The notes under the pieces are model-generated. The model saw only the letters and a list, made by a program, of their open reading frames with translations, did no database searches and had not been told where the DNA came from. Position numbers and translations under genes: made by a program. 19,499 bases of DNA from Thermoplasmatota archaeon. GTDB lineage: Archaea; Thermoplasmatota; Thermoplasmata; UBA10834. Below are positions 1-7,466 of this stretch, piece after piece (the stretch's first letter is position 1; each line of letters opens with the position of its first letter). Location: NCBI GenBank assembly GCA_030836605.1, contig JAUPMC010000155.1:1-19499 (forward strand), written 5' to 3'.

Positions 1-377
1 ATCCTGGCCCCCCAGACGATGCCGTAGTAGATGTCCGCGCCGTTCACCCCGCTTCCCATGAGGAAGCCGTCGGTGAGGGGCGGAAGCGGGTCGGGCTTCA
101 ACTTGTCGAACGGCAGGTAGTACGGGTCCTGGTTGGGCTCAGGGGCCGCGAAGACCCAGGGGAACGCGGCTAGGACCGCGAGCATGGCGAGGAGTATCAG
201 GCCCACGATGGACGTGGCGCTCTTCGAGAGCAGGTGCATGTCGAACTTGAGCTCCCTGAGCCTCGGCGCCAGGAACGCCATGACCGGGCCCATGAGCTCG
301 TTGCCCCGGCCCTTCTCCCCGTCACCCGGAGACGCCTTCTTGGCGGTCTCCTTGTCCTTAGCGCTCTTGATGTGCAT
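1..377 (-). CDS. Peptide/oligopeptide ABC transporter permease, DppC/OppC family (partial, N-terminal part)
   Basis: The first 125 codons of the second permease subunit of a dipeptide/oligopeptide importer; the rest lies beyond the left edge. The N-terminus is a charged, Lys-rich cytoplasmic tail (residues 1-55), followed by one hydrophobic helix at about 57-78. A segment at about 105-125 (FLMGSGVNGADIYYGIVWGAR) corresponds to the conserved 'hplGTDxxGRDvlsrliyGaR' region of DppC proteins, although the usual GTD is GSG here. The start is the ATG at 377, preceded by GGAGTGA at 384-390 with 6-nt spacing. It lies 17 bp downstream of the DppB-type gene on the same strand, so the two are almost certainly co-transcribed. 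Family assignment is firm; the transported substrate cannot be read from this piece. Confidence 0.88.
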   Translation of the reverse strand, partial: MHIKSAKDKETAKKASPGDGEKGRGNELMGPVMAFLAPRLRELKFDMHLLSKSATSIVGLILLAMLAVLAAFPWVFAAPEPNQDPYYLPFDKLKPDPLPPLTDGFLMGSGVNGADIYYGIVWGAR

Positions 378-383
378 CTGTGA

Positions 384-390
384 TCACTCC
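384..390 (-). promoter_or_regulatory. Ribosome-binding site of the DppC-type permease
   Basis: On the minus strand GGAGTGA lies 6 nt before the ATG at 377, in the 17-bp gap between the two permease genes. It resembles the archaeal GGAGGTGAT complement of the 16S rRNA tail and supports the chosen start. Confidence 0.6.
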
Positions 391-394
391 AGGG

Positions 395-1435
395 TCAGGT
401 CAGGCGGACCCTCGGGTCCAGGTAGGCGTACGCCAGGTCGACGATGAGGTTCGCGAGCACGTATATGGTCGCGGTCAGGAGCGTGAAGCCCATGATGGCG
501 GCCGTGTCCAGGTTGAGGGCGGCCTGCGCGGCCCATTGGCCGATCCCGGGCCAGATGAAAATTGTCTCCGTGAGCACGGCCCCGCCCAGCAGGCCCCCGA
601 AGCTCAGCCCCACGACTGTCACGGTGGGGATCAGGGCGTTCCTGCGCGCGTGTTTGCGTATCACGACCTTCTCGGGCAGCCCTTTCGACCTCGCCGTGCG
701 GATGTACTCCGCCCCGAGGACCTCGAGCATGCTCGACCGCATCATCCTGACGATGAGCGCGGTCGACGCGAACGCGAGTGTGATGGCCGGGAGCGCGAGG
801 TGGTTGGCCGCATCCAGGAAGAAGTCCCATCTGCCGTTCAGCAGGGTGTCCACGAGCAGCAGGTTCGTGTAGTGCGTCAGGTCATTCATGTCGAACCTCG
901 GGTCGTAGACGCTGTACCTGAGCGGCCCCTCGGACCAGCCCAGCATGTTGTAGAATGTCATGAGGAGCAACAGCCCCAGCCAGAACACGGGGATCGAGAC
1001 CGCCACCAGGGACACGACCCTGGTGAGCTGGTCCACCCACGAGTTGACCCTCACCGCCGCGGCCGTGCCCGCGCGGATGCCCACGAAGACGGCGATGATG
1101 GTGGCGGTCAGCGCCAGCTCGAGCGTGGCGGGGAATCTGATCTTCAGCGTATCGCTCACATCGTCGCTGGCCACCTGGCTATAACCCAGGTCGAACTCGA
1201 GGACCCCTTTCAGCCAGTAGATGTACTGCACGTAGGTCGGCTCGTCCAGGTGGTACTTCTCTATGATGCGCTCGATGGCGATGGGGTTCGTCTGCTCGCC
1301 GCGGGGCAGGTACGCGGTCACGGGGTCGCCCGCGGCGCGCATGATGGTGAACGTGAGGATGGAGACCCCTATGAGGACTGGGATAAGCAACAACAGGCGT
1401 CTGGCGACATATGTCATCAGTTGCAGCCGGGGCAC
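395..1435 (-). CDS. Peptide/oligopeptide ABC transporter permease, DppB/OppB family
   Basis: A 346-residue inner permease of a type I ABC importer for di- or oligopeptides. The N-terminus has the family's RRLLLLIPVLIGVSILTF helix (about 12-30). A periplasm-like loop with QYIYWLKGVLEFDLGYS (about 69-85) is typical of DppB, where GDLG(Y/R)S is usual. Further membrane helices follow. The cytoplasmic EAA loop, which docks the ATPase, is EYIRTARSKGLPEKVVIRKH (about 243-262). The C-terminus LDPRVRLT is the usual DppB ending. The listed start is a GTG at 1435; an ATG at 1417, six codons in, is equally plausible because neither has a convincing Shine-Dalgarno element. It follows the substrate-binding gene after 173 bp and precedes the DppC gene by 17 bp. 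The ATPase subunits are not in the window and probably lie to the left. Confidence 0.92.
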   Translation of the reverse strand: MPRLQLMTYVARRLLLLIPVLIGVSILTFTIMRAAGDPVTAYLPRGEQTNPIAIERIIEKYHLDEPTYVQYIYWLKGVLEFDLGYSQVASDDVSDTLKIRFPATLELALTATIIAVFVGIRAGTAAAVRVNSWVDQLTRVVSLVAVSIPVFWLGLLLLMTFYNMLGWSEGPLRYSVYDPRFDMNDLTHYTNLLLVDTLLNGRWDFFLDAANHLALPAITLAFASTALIVRMMRSSMLEVLGAEYIRTARSKGLPEKVVIRKHARRNALIPTVTVVGLSFGGLLGGAVLTETIFIWPGIGQWAAQAALNLDTAAIMGFTLLTATIYVLANLIVDLAYAYLDPRVRLT

Positions 1436-1552
1436 CCCTTTCTATGCGTCTGGTCAGTAGACGGATTGACAGTATTTCTATCTTTTCCCATCCTGCTGAT
1501 ATTGCGTAGCCTGGTCCGTACGCCAGGGTCCAGCGCCTGCCCGCATGGGTGG

Positions 1553-1570
1553 AAAAGCGAAAATGAAAAG
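1553..1570 (-). terminator. T-rich tract, possible (partial) terminator after the substrate-binding protein gene
   Basis: On the minus strand this reads CTTTTCATTTTCGCTTTT, about 40 nt past the stop codon of the substrate-binding protein. Archaeal termination uses T-rich tracts without an obligate hairpin, so partial termination here could give more binding protein than permease. A 5-bp inverted repeat (CCTGG/CCAGG at 1510-1514 and 1523-1527) lies further downstream. The remaining 1436-1552 holds no gene that I can see. Function is inferred from composition only. Confidence 0.35.
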
Positions 1571-1608
1571 GTTTTCGGGAAGGGGTTTGGCACAGCTCCG
1601 GACTACGT

Positions 1609-4206
1609 TCATCCCTTGCTGAACGCCGCGTAGTAGAACCCGGCGTACATCGGGTTGAAGTAATACCCGGTCACCCACGACCGCTCGATGTGGAAGTTGT
1701 TGCCCTGCCACAGCCACAGGTACGGCGCGTCACCGTAGACGGCCATGCTTATGGCGTAGTACATGTCGGCCCTCAGCTCCTCATCGAGTTCCACCGCCGC
1801 GTTCTGGATCATCGTGTCCAGGGTCGTGTTCGCGTACCCCGTGGAGTGCGTGAACGTCCCGTAGACGCTGTCCAGGAACGGCGTGACGTAGTCGTCCGGG
1901 TCCGCGTAGTCAGGCGCCCACCCGAGGTAGAATATCGGGAACGGGCTCGGGCTCTTCCTGAGCTCCGACAGATAGGTCGGCCAGTCCAGCGTGTTGACGA
2001 CGCCGGTGAACACCGCGTCGGTGTCACCTGCCGCCATCGTGGTCAGCTCGTCCAGCGCGTCCTTGAGGTACAAGCACGCGGTCTCCCTGTAGGTGTTGCC
2101 CGCGTTGTAGAACAGCGCGATGCTGAACCCAGTGTCCCAGTACGTCTGACCGGGGACGGCAGGGTTCTCCGCGAGCTGGAGGTAGGCCTTCGCCTCATCC
2201 AGGTTGTATGCGAACGTCGGGACGGTCTCGTCGTACCCGAACATGCCCTTCGGGATAGGCCCGTTGGGCTGTATCGCGTTGCCCTTCATCACGTTCTCGA
2301 GGAACACGTCGGAGTCGAACATGCGCACGAACGCCGCCCTGACGTTGCTGTCAGTGAAGAAGTCCGATGGCACGTCGCTGCCGTAACCAGACGCCGCGGT
2401 CGTGTTGATGTTCATGTTGAACCCGGCGAAGGTCATGTCGAACGTCGGCAGACCCTTCGTTATGTCGTAGTCCGGGTCGGTCGCGAACATGCTCTCGTAC
2501 TCGATGCTGAGCGCGATGCAGTCAGCGTCTCCGGCCTGCAACATCAGGATCCTCGTGTTCTCGTCCGTCGCGGTGATCAGGTACACGTCGTTCAGCGCGG
2601 GTGCGGTGCCCCAGTAGTCAGCGTTCCTGACCATGTGGATCTTCGTCCCGTGCTCCCAACCGTCCTCGGGGAGCAGGTACGGGCCCGTGCCGCATGGCTG
2701 CTCTATCATGACCTCGTTCTGCATGCCGTTCTCGATGCCACCGTTCGCCTCGACGTAGTCCTTGCTCACGATGGACATCACGGTGTATGCGCAGATCTTG
2801 ATGAACGCCGGGTAGGGCTTCGTCAGCCTGAAGTTCACGGTGTCGGAGTCGACCTGCGTGATCATGAACTCGGCCACGGCCTGGTTGTCCGCCTCGGACA
2901 GGATGTCCGTCTCGGTCAAGCCAGCGCCATCCAGGAGCCACTGGGGTACGCTCTCAGACGCCGCCCAGTCGCCCACGGTCGTCGTCCCATCGATGTAGAA
3001 CGAGAGATAGTTGGTCATGATCGCCTCGATCATCCATGACGGGCCTGCCGGGTCGTGCATCCTGACAACCCTCTGGATCGAGTAGGCGACATCTTCCGCC
3101 GTCATGTTGGTACCGTCGTGGAACGTCACGCCACTCCTTATGTCGAAGGTGTAGTTCATGCCGTCCGCGGATATGAGGCCGTTCTCGATCGTCGGAACCG
3201 CGGTCGCGAGCACTGGCTTCAAGTTGACCGTGCTCTCCCTGTCGTACCACACGAGTGTCTCGTAGACGTTCATGGCCACCTCGCCGCCCGCCGTCTCGTA
3301 GTCGATGGCCGGGTCGAGGTAGTCGGGCTCGCCGATCGAGACCATTATGAACGCGTCAGGGTTCTTGATCAGGCCCTCGTAGGTTCCCTCGGGCGTCAGC
3401 ACGTGTATCGTGATGATGTACGTGCTGTTGATGTCCGCCTCGGAGGTGACAGTCAGCGTCGCCGCATAGTGTCCCATGGCCGTGTACATGTGCTCAGCGG
3501 TCGGGAATGCCTCGGGGGTTATGTCCTCCACTGCGCTCCCGTCGCCGAAGTCCAGGGTCATGGCCGAGATGTTCTCCCAGCTGAGTACGACCTCCCAGTA
3601 GTCCGCGGACCAGCCTGGTGCCGAGGACCCAGTCATGTTGAATATGACCGTGTCGTTCTGCGGGATGACGTTCTTGTCAGCGATCATGGTCGCGGCAGGC
3701 GCCGAGTCGTTCGCCGCCTCCTCTACGACCAGGAGCACGCTGACGCCGATCATCTGGGCCTCGTTGGACCCGGTGTCGCCGTCGTCGTCCTCGACCTCAT
3801 GGTACACAAGGTAGGAACCCGAGCAGTCGAACACGTTCGACGTGGTGATCAGGTCCGTCCCCTTCAACGGCTCGTCGCCCTCTCCGAAGTCCCAGGTGTA
3901 GTTGACTATGTCACCGTCGGTGTCGGTAGCTAGCGACTCAAAGCTCACGGAATCACCAGGGAAAATGGTGGTTCCCGTCAGGGCCCTCGCACCGCCGCTC
4001 GGCGGCACGTTGGCCGGCTCCTCGTCCTCATCGCCATCGAGAAGCCCAAGGCCTATGACCGCGGCGACAGCCGCGATGACGACTATGACCGCTACGATAA
4101 CGGCCAAGATCATCGTCTTCTTCTTGGGCTCATTCCTTGTCTCGGTGGGAAGGGACTCGTCAGCCGGGGACTCTGGCGCTATATCTTCCTTCTCATTCGC
4201 TGCCAT
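1609..4206 (-). CDS. Membrane-anchored peptide-binding protein (SBP family 5, DppA/OppA-like) with N-terminal PKD domains
   Basis: An 865-residue extracytoplasmic substrate-binding protein for the permeases downstream. Residues 1-30 are an acidic, then Lys-rich (KKK) cytoplasmic tail; 31-56 form one Ala/Val/Ile-rich membrane helix. There is no lipobox cysteine, so it is probably held by a signal anchor. About 68-160 is a PKD domain (NYTWDFGEGDEP motif). About 170-270 is a second PKD-like domain (LDFGDGSAVEDI, then YTAMGHYAATLTV). From about 285 to 860 is the SBP_bac_5 fold, with landmarks MNVYETLVWYD (312-322), YTFDIRSGVTFHDGT (352-366) and EDVAYSIQRV (371-380). Several N-glycosylation sequons (for example NYT, NDT, NMT, NIS) lie in the PKD part. 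Ordinary family members have about 500-600 residues; the N-terminal extension explains the excess. The start ATG at 4206 has GGAGG 10 nt upstream. It is the first gene of the operon. Confidence 0.93.
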   Translation of the reverse strand: MAANEKEDIAPESPADESLPTETRNEPKKKTMILAVIVAVIVVIAAVAAVIGLGLLDGDEDEEPANVPPSGGARALTGTTIFPGDSVSFESLATDTDGDIVNYTWDFGEGDEPLKGTDLITTSNVFDCSGSYLVYHEVEDDDGDTGSNEAQMIGVSVLLVVEEAANDSAPAATMIADKNVIPQNDTVIFNMTGSSAPGWSADYWEVVLSWENISAMTLDFGDGSAVEDITPEAFPTAEHMYTAMGHYAATLTVTSEADINSTYIITIHVLTPEGTYEGLIKNPDAFIMVSIGEPDYLDPAIDYETAGGEVAMNVYETLVWYDRESTVNLKPVLATAVPTIENGLISADGMNYTFDIRSGVTFHDGTNMTAEDVAYSIQRVVRMHDPAGPSWMIEAIMTNYLSFYIDGTTTVGDWAASESVPQWLLDGAGLTETDILSEADNQAVAEFMITQVDSDTVNFRLTKPYPAFIKICAYTVMSIVSKDYVEANGGIENGMQNEVMIEQPCGTGPYLLPEDGWEHGTKIHMVRNADYWGTAPALNDVYLITATDENTRILMLQAGDADCIALSIEYESMFATDPDYDITKGLPTFDMTFAGFNMNINTTAASGYGSDVPSDFFTDSNVRAAFVRMFDSDVFLENVMKGNAIQPNGPIPKGMFGYDETVPTFAYNLDEAKAYLQLAENPAVPGQTYWDTGFSIALFYNAGNTYRETACLYLKDALDELTTMAAGDTDAVFTGVVNTLDWPTYLSELRKSPSPFPIFYLGWAPDYADPDDYVTPFLDSVYGTFTHSTGYANTTLDTMIQNAAVELDEELRADMYYAISMAVYGDAPYLWLWQGNNFHIERSWVTGYYFNPMYAGFYYAAFSKG

Positions 4207-4216
4207 TTAAGTATGT

Positions 4217-4221
4217 CCTCC
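4217..4221 (-). promoter_or_regulatory. Ribosome-binding site of the peptide-binding protein gene
   Basis: On the minus strand AAGGAGGAC ends in a GGAGG core 10 nt before the ATG at 4206. It is a strong archaeal Shine-Dalgarno match and fixes this start. Confidence 0.65.
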
Positions 4222-4296
4222 TTCTCAAATAATCTTGGGCCCCCTCCGCTCCCCGATGTGGGGCACCAATATCGGTCGGATAACAGTGCTTCGTGG

Positions 4297-4302
4297 TATA
4301 TA
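4297..4302 (-). promoter_or_regulatory. TATA box of the peptide transporter operon
   Basis: On the minus strand GTGCTATATACCACG contains TATATA. With the usual archaeal spacing of about 25 bp, transcription would start near 4272, giving a leader of roughly 65 nt that carries the GGAGG site. The purine-rich AAAGCAAG just upstream could serve as a B-recognition element. Assignment rests on sequence resemblance and position. Confidence 0.55.
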
Positions 4303-4647
4303 GCACTTGCTTTGAAAGTACCCTAGTCATCGGCCCCTCGGCACGATTGCCTGGTTTATAACCTAGGGACATGTGCCAGACGTCCCGCGGCCGCATGCCG
4401 GGATTCGGGCATCGCTACCCCCCTCCTTCGTCGCTTGCCGGAGTCAGTGCTTCCGACCATCCCGGAAACGCCCCCCGCGGGGGTGGTGGGAGGGCATGGA
4501 AACCGCGGCGGTGCCCCGTGACCGTCCGGGCTCCCCTCGCCCGCGGTCGACTCTATAGTACGCACGGCCTCCTACGTTACAGCGTCGTAAGCGGGATGCG
4601 AACATGTCGACGCCCCGCGCGGAGGCGCGCGAGCCAATCTCACAAGG
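4303..4647. other. Gene-free divergent intergenic region with hairpins and an unassigned TATA-like element
   Basis: No convincing gene lies between the two divergent promoters. It contains an unassigned TTTATAA at 4355-4361, and CCCTAG at 4321-4326 mirrored by CTAGGG at 4363-4368. There are short hairpins: ATGCC/GGCAT at 4395-4399 and 4408-4412, and TTCCG/CGGAA at 4451-4455 and 4463-4467. A 12-bp palindrome CCCCCGCGGGGG lies at 4472-4483, and a CGCGC/GCGCG stem near 4615-4630. A TATA-like CTATAG lies at about 4553-4558. These could reflect a small RNA or operator sites, or only high GC; the sequence alone does not decide. Confidence 0.35.
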
Positions 4648-4652
4648 TATAT
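4648..4652 (+). promoter_or_regulatory. TATA box of the C45/AAT-like hydrolase gene
   Basis: CAAGGTATATCTCGG contains TATAT 46 bp before the ATG at 4694. Initiation about 25 bp downstream would give a leader of about 15-20 nt. Because this element lies inside the longer possible reading frame that starts at 4604, it favours the ATG at 4694 as the true start. Confidence 0.5.
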
Positions 4653-4693
4653 CTCGGAAGACCCCGCTACACGGGCCGGATTGGGGGCTGGCG

Positions 4694-5761
4694 ATGTCAG
4701 GAGAGGGTAACGGCAAGACGCTGCGGGAGGTCTCCGCTTCCGGCAGCCACTACAACATCGGCGTGTCGCTCGGGAAGCAGTGCAAGGACCAGGCCCTGAG
4801 GATGCAGAAGATGCTCAAGGCCTCGGTCGAGCAGATGCCGGGCATGACCTTGGAGAAGGTCTTGGCGCACACGAACCTCACCCTGCCCTTGACCAAGGAG
4901 GCCTACCCGGAGTTCGTCGAGGAGGTCGAGGGGTACGCCGACGGCACGGGGATCGGGTTCGATCTCGTTTACGCCTCGCTCTGCGACCGGCCCTTCAGCC
5001 GGGGCAAGGGGTGCACGGACATAGCCGTGAACTCGCAGTGGACCAAGGACGATGTCGTCCTCGCGGCCCACAACGAGGACCTCGAGCCCTTCCACTACCC
5101 CGACCTCTGCATAACCCGGGTCACCCCCAAGGACGAGCCCGGGTTCATAGCCGTCACCTACGGGGGCATCTACCCGACCGTCGGGATGAACACCGCGGGC
5201 ATCAGCCTCACGGGGAACGCCCTGGTGCAGAACGACACGAGGCTGGGCCTCCCGAAGGTGGTGCCCGTGCGCAAGGTCCTCAGCGCCAAGGGCGTCTACG
5301 ATGCCCTCACGTGGTCCATGCCCCCCTCGAGGGGGCAGAGCTACAACAACATCATATGCGACCAGAACGGGGAGATATACAGCATGGAGGGCTCCGCCAC
5401 CGCCTTCGACGCCCTTTACGGGCACGAGGGGTACCTGGTGCACACGAACCACTACCTGTCGCCCCGGATGTGGCGGTTCGAGGACGACCTCCACACCCGG
5501 ATGTCCTCGATCATAAGGTACAACCGCGCCTCGAAGCTGTTCAAGCGGCACCTGGGCCAGGTGGACCTGGGCACCTTCAAGGAGGTCTTCTCGGACCATG
5601 TGGGGTACCCTGAGTCCATATGCCGGCACCCCGACCCCCGGCTCGGGGAGCAGGACCAGACAATGACCCTGTTCTCCGCGGTGTTCGACCTGACCCGGAA
5701 GGCCCTCTGGGTCTGCGCCGGCAACCCCTGTGAGGGCGAGTACCGGAAGCACGAGCTCTGA
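4694..5761 (+). CDS. C45 family Ntn hydrolase, acyl-CoA:6-aminopenicillanate acyltransferase (AAT)-like
   Basis: A 355-residue protein of the AAT / peptidase C45 family: N-terminal-nucleophile hydrolases that cleave or form amide bonds on acylated amino acids or small peptides after self-cleavage before a cysteine. The signature is GKGCTDIAV, with the candidate nucleophile at Cys107, followed by VVLAAHNEDLEPF (121-133), which matches the family's 'lxxrNxD' stretch. The region before the cysteine has the usual helical segment (EFVEEVEGYADGTGI, about 73-87). The central TYGGIYPTVGMNTAGIS and GNALVQND segments are also family-like. The ATG at 4694 is preferred over one 30 codons upstream, whose extra residues look like GC-rich intergenic DNA and include the TATA element. 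No signal peptide is apparent, so it is likely cytoplasmic. It converges on the D-aminoacylase gene with 6 bp between stops. The true substrate is unknown. Confidence 0.85.
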   Translation: MSGEGNGKTLREVSASGSHYNIGVSLGKQCKDQALRMQKMLKASVEQMPGMTLEKVLAHTNLTLPLTKEAYPEFVEEVEGYADGTGIGFDLVYASLCDRPFSRGKGCTDIAVNSQWTKDDVVLAAHNEDLEPFHYPDLCITRVTPKDEPGFIAVTYGGIYPTVGMNTAGISLTGNALVQNDTRLGLPKVVPVRKVLSAKGVYDALTWSMPPSRGQSYNNIICDQNGEIYSMEGSATAFDALYGHEGYLVHTNHYLSPRMWRFEDDLHTRMSSIIRYNRASKLFKRHLGQVDLGTFKEVFSDHVGYPESICRHPDPRLGEQDQTMTLFSAVFDLTRKALWVCAGNPCEGEYRKHEL

Positions 5762-5767
5762 CCCGGC

Positions 5768-7414
5768 TCAGGCCGGGGAGTGCCTCAGGACCTCTCCCGC
5801 CAGGACCTTCGTCTGCCTGCCCTTGTCGACGGCGACGACGCCGTTCACCACGACATAAGGTATCCCCTCGGGGTACTGGTGGGGCCAGTTCTCGTACGGG
5901 TACTTGTGCGGCCACCTGTTCGTGGCCCTGTCCTTGATCCTCGGGAGGTCTATGACCGTGATGTCGGCCCTCATGCCCGGCCGCAGGAGGCCACGGTCCA
6001 GGAGCCCGATCTTCTGCGCGGGGAAGCTCGTCATCTTCCTGACGCACTCCTGCAGGGTCAGGATGGGCTCGTCCCTGACGTACCTCCCGATGATCCCCGG
6101 GTACTCCCCGAACGCGCAGGGGATGTAGGGCGGCGGGTCCGTCATCGGGCCCTTGACCGACCAGGTCGCGCAGTCGGAGGACACCATCATGAGCGGGTGC
6201 ACCATGAGCGCCGCGACGTCGTCCTCGCTGATGTAGTCGAACAATGCGATGGTCTCGTCGTCCTCCTCGACCATGATGTCGAAGTATGTCTCGAACGGGT
6301 CCCTGCCCCTCATCTCCGCGACCTGGGCGACGGTCTTCCCCTCGAGCTTCCTGTCCTTCGGACAGTGCATCAGGAATATGCGGTCGAACGCCCCGTGCTT
6401 GAGGAGCCCCGAGGGCCCGAACGCCGGTAGCCGGTCCTCGACTATCTCCCGCTTGATCCTCGCCCTGTTCCCCGGGTCTGCCGCGTGCGCCATGAGCTCC
6501 CTCTTGCCCATCTCGTGCAGGTACTGCGGGAGCGCCCCGCTGAGCCTCGGGGCGAGGTCGGTGTGCATGTCGTTGTCTATCGTGACGTCGAGCCATCGCT
6601 CGCGCGCCTCCTCGACGAGCCCGAGGGTCTCCTTGGTCCTCCCCCAGGCGCCGTACTTGGGGCAGTTGTGGGATATCTCGACCCTGGCGCCGCTCCTCTC
6701 GCCTATCAGGATGGCCTCCTTGATCGCCTCGGCTATCGTCTCCCTCTCGCCCCGGATGTGCGATGTGTACATGCCCCCGTACTTCGCGACGACCTTGCAG
6801 AGCTCTATGATCTCCTCGGTCTTCCCGAAGCAGCTCGGGGGATACACGAGGCCCGTGGACATGCCGAACGCCCCCGCGGACATCGCCTCGTCCACGAGCG
6901 CCTTCATCTGTCTCAGCTGCCCGGGGGACGGCTCCTCCCTGCCCGAGCCCATCACGGCCGTCCTGACGGCTCCGTGACCGACGAGAGCGGCGATGTTGTG
7001 CCCGACGCCTTTCCTCTCGAGCGTGCGCAGGTACTCCTTGAACGTGCGCCAGTCGGGGTCGCCCATCTTCCCCGCCCACTCGCCCCAGTACCTCATCATG
7101 AGCTCCACGTTCGGCTCCTTCAAGGGCGCGACGGATATGCCGCAGTTGCCTATCAGGTGCGTCGTGACCCCCTGCCTCAGGGTGCTGTCGCACCCCGGGA
7201 AGACCATGGCCGTCAGGTCGGAGTGCGTGTGTATGTCTATGAACCCCGGGGTGACGAACAGGCCCTTGGCGTTGACGACGGTGTCGCAGTCCCCCTTCTC
7301 GAGCCTGCCTATCCTGGCGATCCTCTTGCCCGAGACGCCTATGTCCGCCTTGTACCACGGGTTGCCGGCGCCGTCGACTATGTATCCGCCCAATATGCCT
7401 AGGTCGTGCCTCAT
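5768..7414 (-). CDS. N-acyl-D-amino-acid deacylase (D-aminoacylase) family amidohydrolase
   Basis: A 548-residue amidohydrolase, expected to hydrolyse N-acyl-D-amino acids (or D-configured dipeptide-like amides) to the free amino acid with zinc. Family landmarks are all present: GFIDIHTHSD with His62 and His64; GNCG with Cys91, the cysteine metal ligand that distinguishes D-aminoacylases; SHIRGE with His219; ISHNCPKYG with His249; and VSSD with Asp414. The N-terminal beta-sandwich strand (LGILGGYIVDGAGNPWYKAD) and the C-terminal DITVIDLP...VVVNGVVAVDKG close the composite domain, ending in AGEVLRHS as the family does. Cytoplasmic, with no signal peptide. The ATG at 7414 has only a weak GGGGAC upstream. 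It lies 52 bp after the DUF1015 gene, with an AT-rich TAATAATT in the gap (about 7443-7450) that could be a private promoter. Related dihydroorotase/hydantoinase substrates cannot be excluded but are less likely. Confidence 0.9.
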   Translation of the reverse strand: MRHDLGILGGYIVDGAGNPWYKADIGVSGKRIARIGRLEKGDCDTVVNAKGLFVTPGFIDIHTHSDLTAMVFPGCDSTLRQGVTTHLIGNCGISVAPLKEPNVELMMRYWGEWAGKMGDPDWRTFKEYLRTLERKGVGHNIAALVGHGAVRTAVMGSGREEPSPGQLRQMKALVDEAMSAGAFGMSTGLVYPPSCFGKTEEIIELCKVVAKYGGMYTSHIRGERETIAEAIKEAILIGERSGARVEISHNCPKYGAWGRTKETLGLVEEARERWLDVTIDNDMHTDLAPRLSGALPQYLHEMGKRELMAHAADPGNRARIKREIVEDRLPAFGPSGLLKHGAFDRIFLMHCPKDRKLEGKTVAQVAEMRGRDPFETYFDIMVEEDDETIALFDYISEDDVAALMVHPLMMVSSDCATWSVKGPMTDPPPYIPCAFGEYPGIIGRYVRDEPILTLQECVRKMTSFPAQKIGLLDRGLLRPGMRADITVIDLPRIKDRATNRWPHKYPYENWPHQYPEGIPYVVVNGVVAVDKGRQTKVLAGEVLRHSPA

Positions 7415-7466
7415 CGGGGTCCCCGGGCCCGTATCGTCTGGGAATTATTAGAGCCTCTTGCCGCCC

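Noticed and set aside
380..3933. Long plus-strand open frames opposite the peptide transporter genes (380-1633, 1690-3039, 3055-3933)
   Set aside because: They are antisense to well-recognised transporter genes, rich in Arg, His, Val and Gly, and show no known domain. They follow from GC-biased third positions of the real genes.
4394..4413. Hairpin with a TTCG/CGAAT-like loop resembling a tRNA T-arm
   Set aside because: The 5-bp stem ATGCC/GGCAT encloses an 8-nt loop, and no acceptor, D or anticodon arms can be built around it on either strand.
4604..4693. A 30-codon upstream extension of the C45/AAT-like protein starting at an ATG at 4604
   Set aside because: The TATA element at 4648-4652 falls inside it, the residues look like translated GC-rich spacer, and the family does not need them. 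The ATG at 4694 was chosen.
4371..4799. Small plus- and minus-strand frames in the divergent region, such as 4371-4799 (+) and 4444-4716 (-)
   Set aside because: Arg/Pro/Gly-rich composition, no domain, and overlap with promoter elements and with the start of the C45 gene.
4697..7358. Long minus-strand frames 4697-5752 and 5577-7358
   Set aside because: The first is antisense to the C45 gene; the second is an off-frame shadow of the D-aminoacylase on the same strand. Neither has recognisable motifs.
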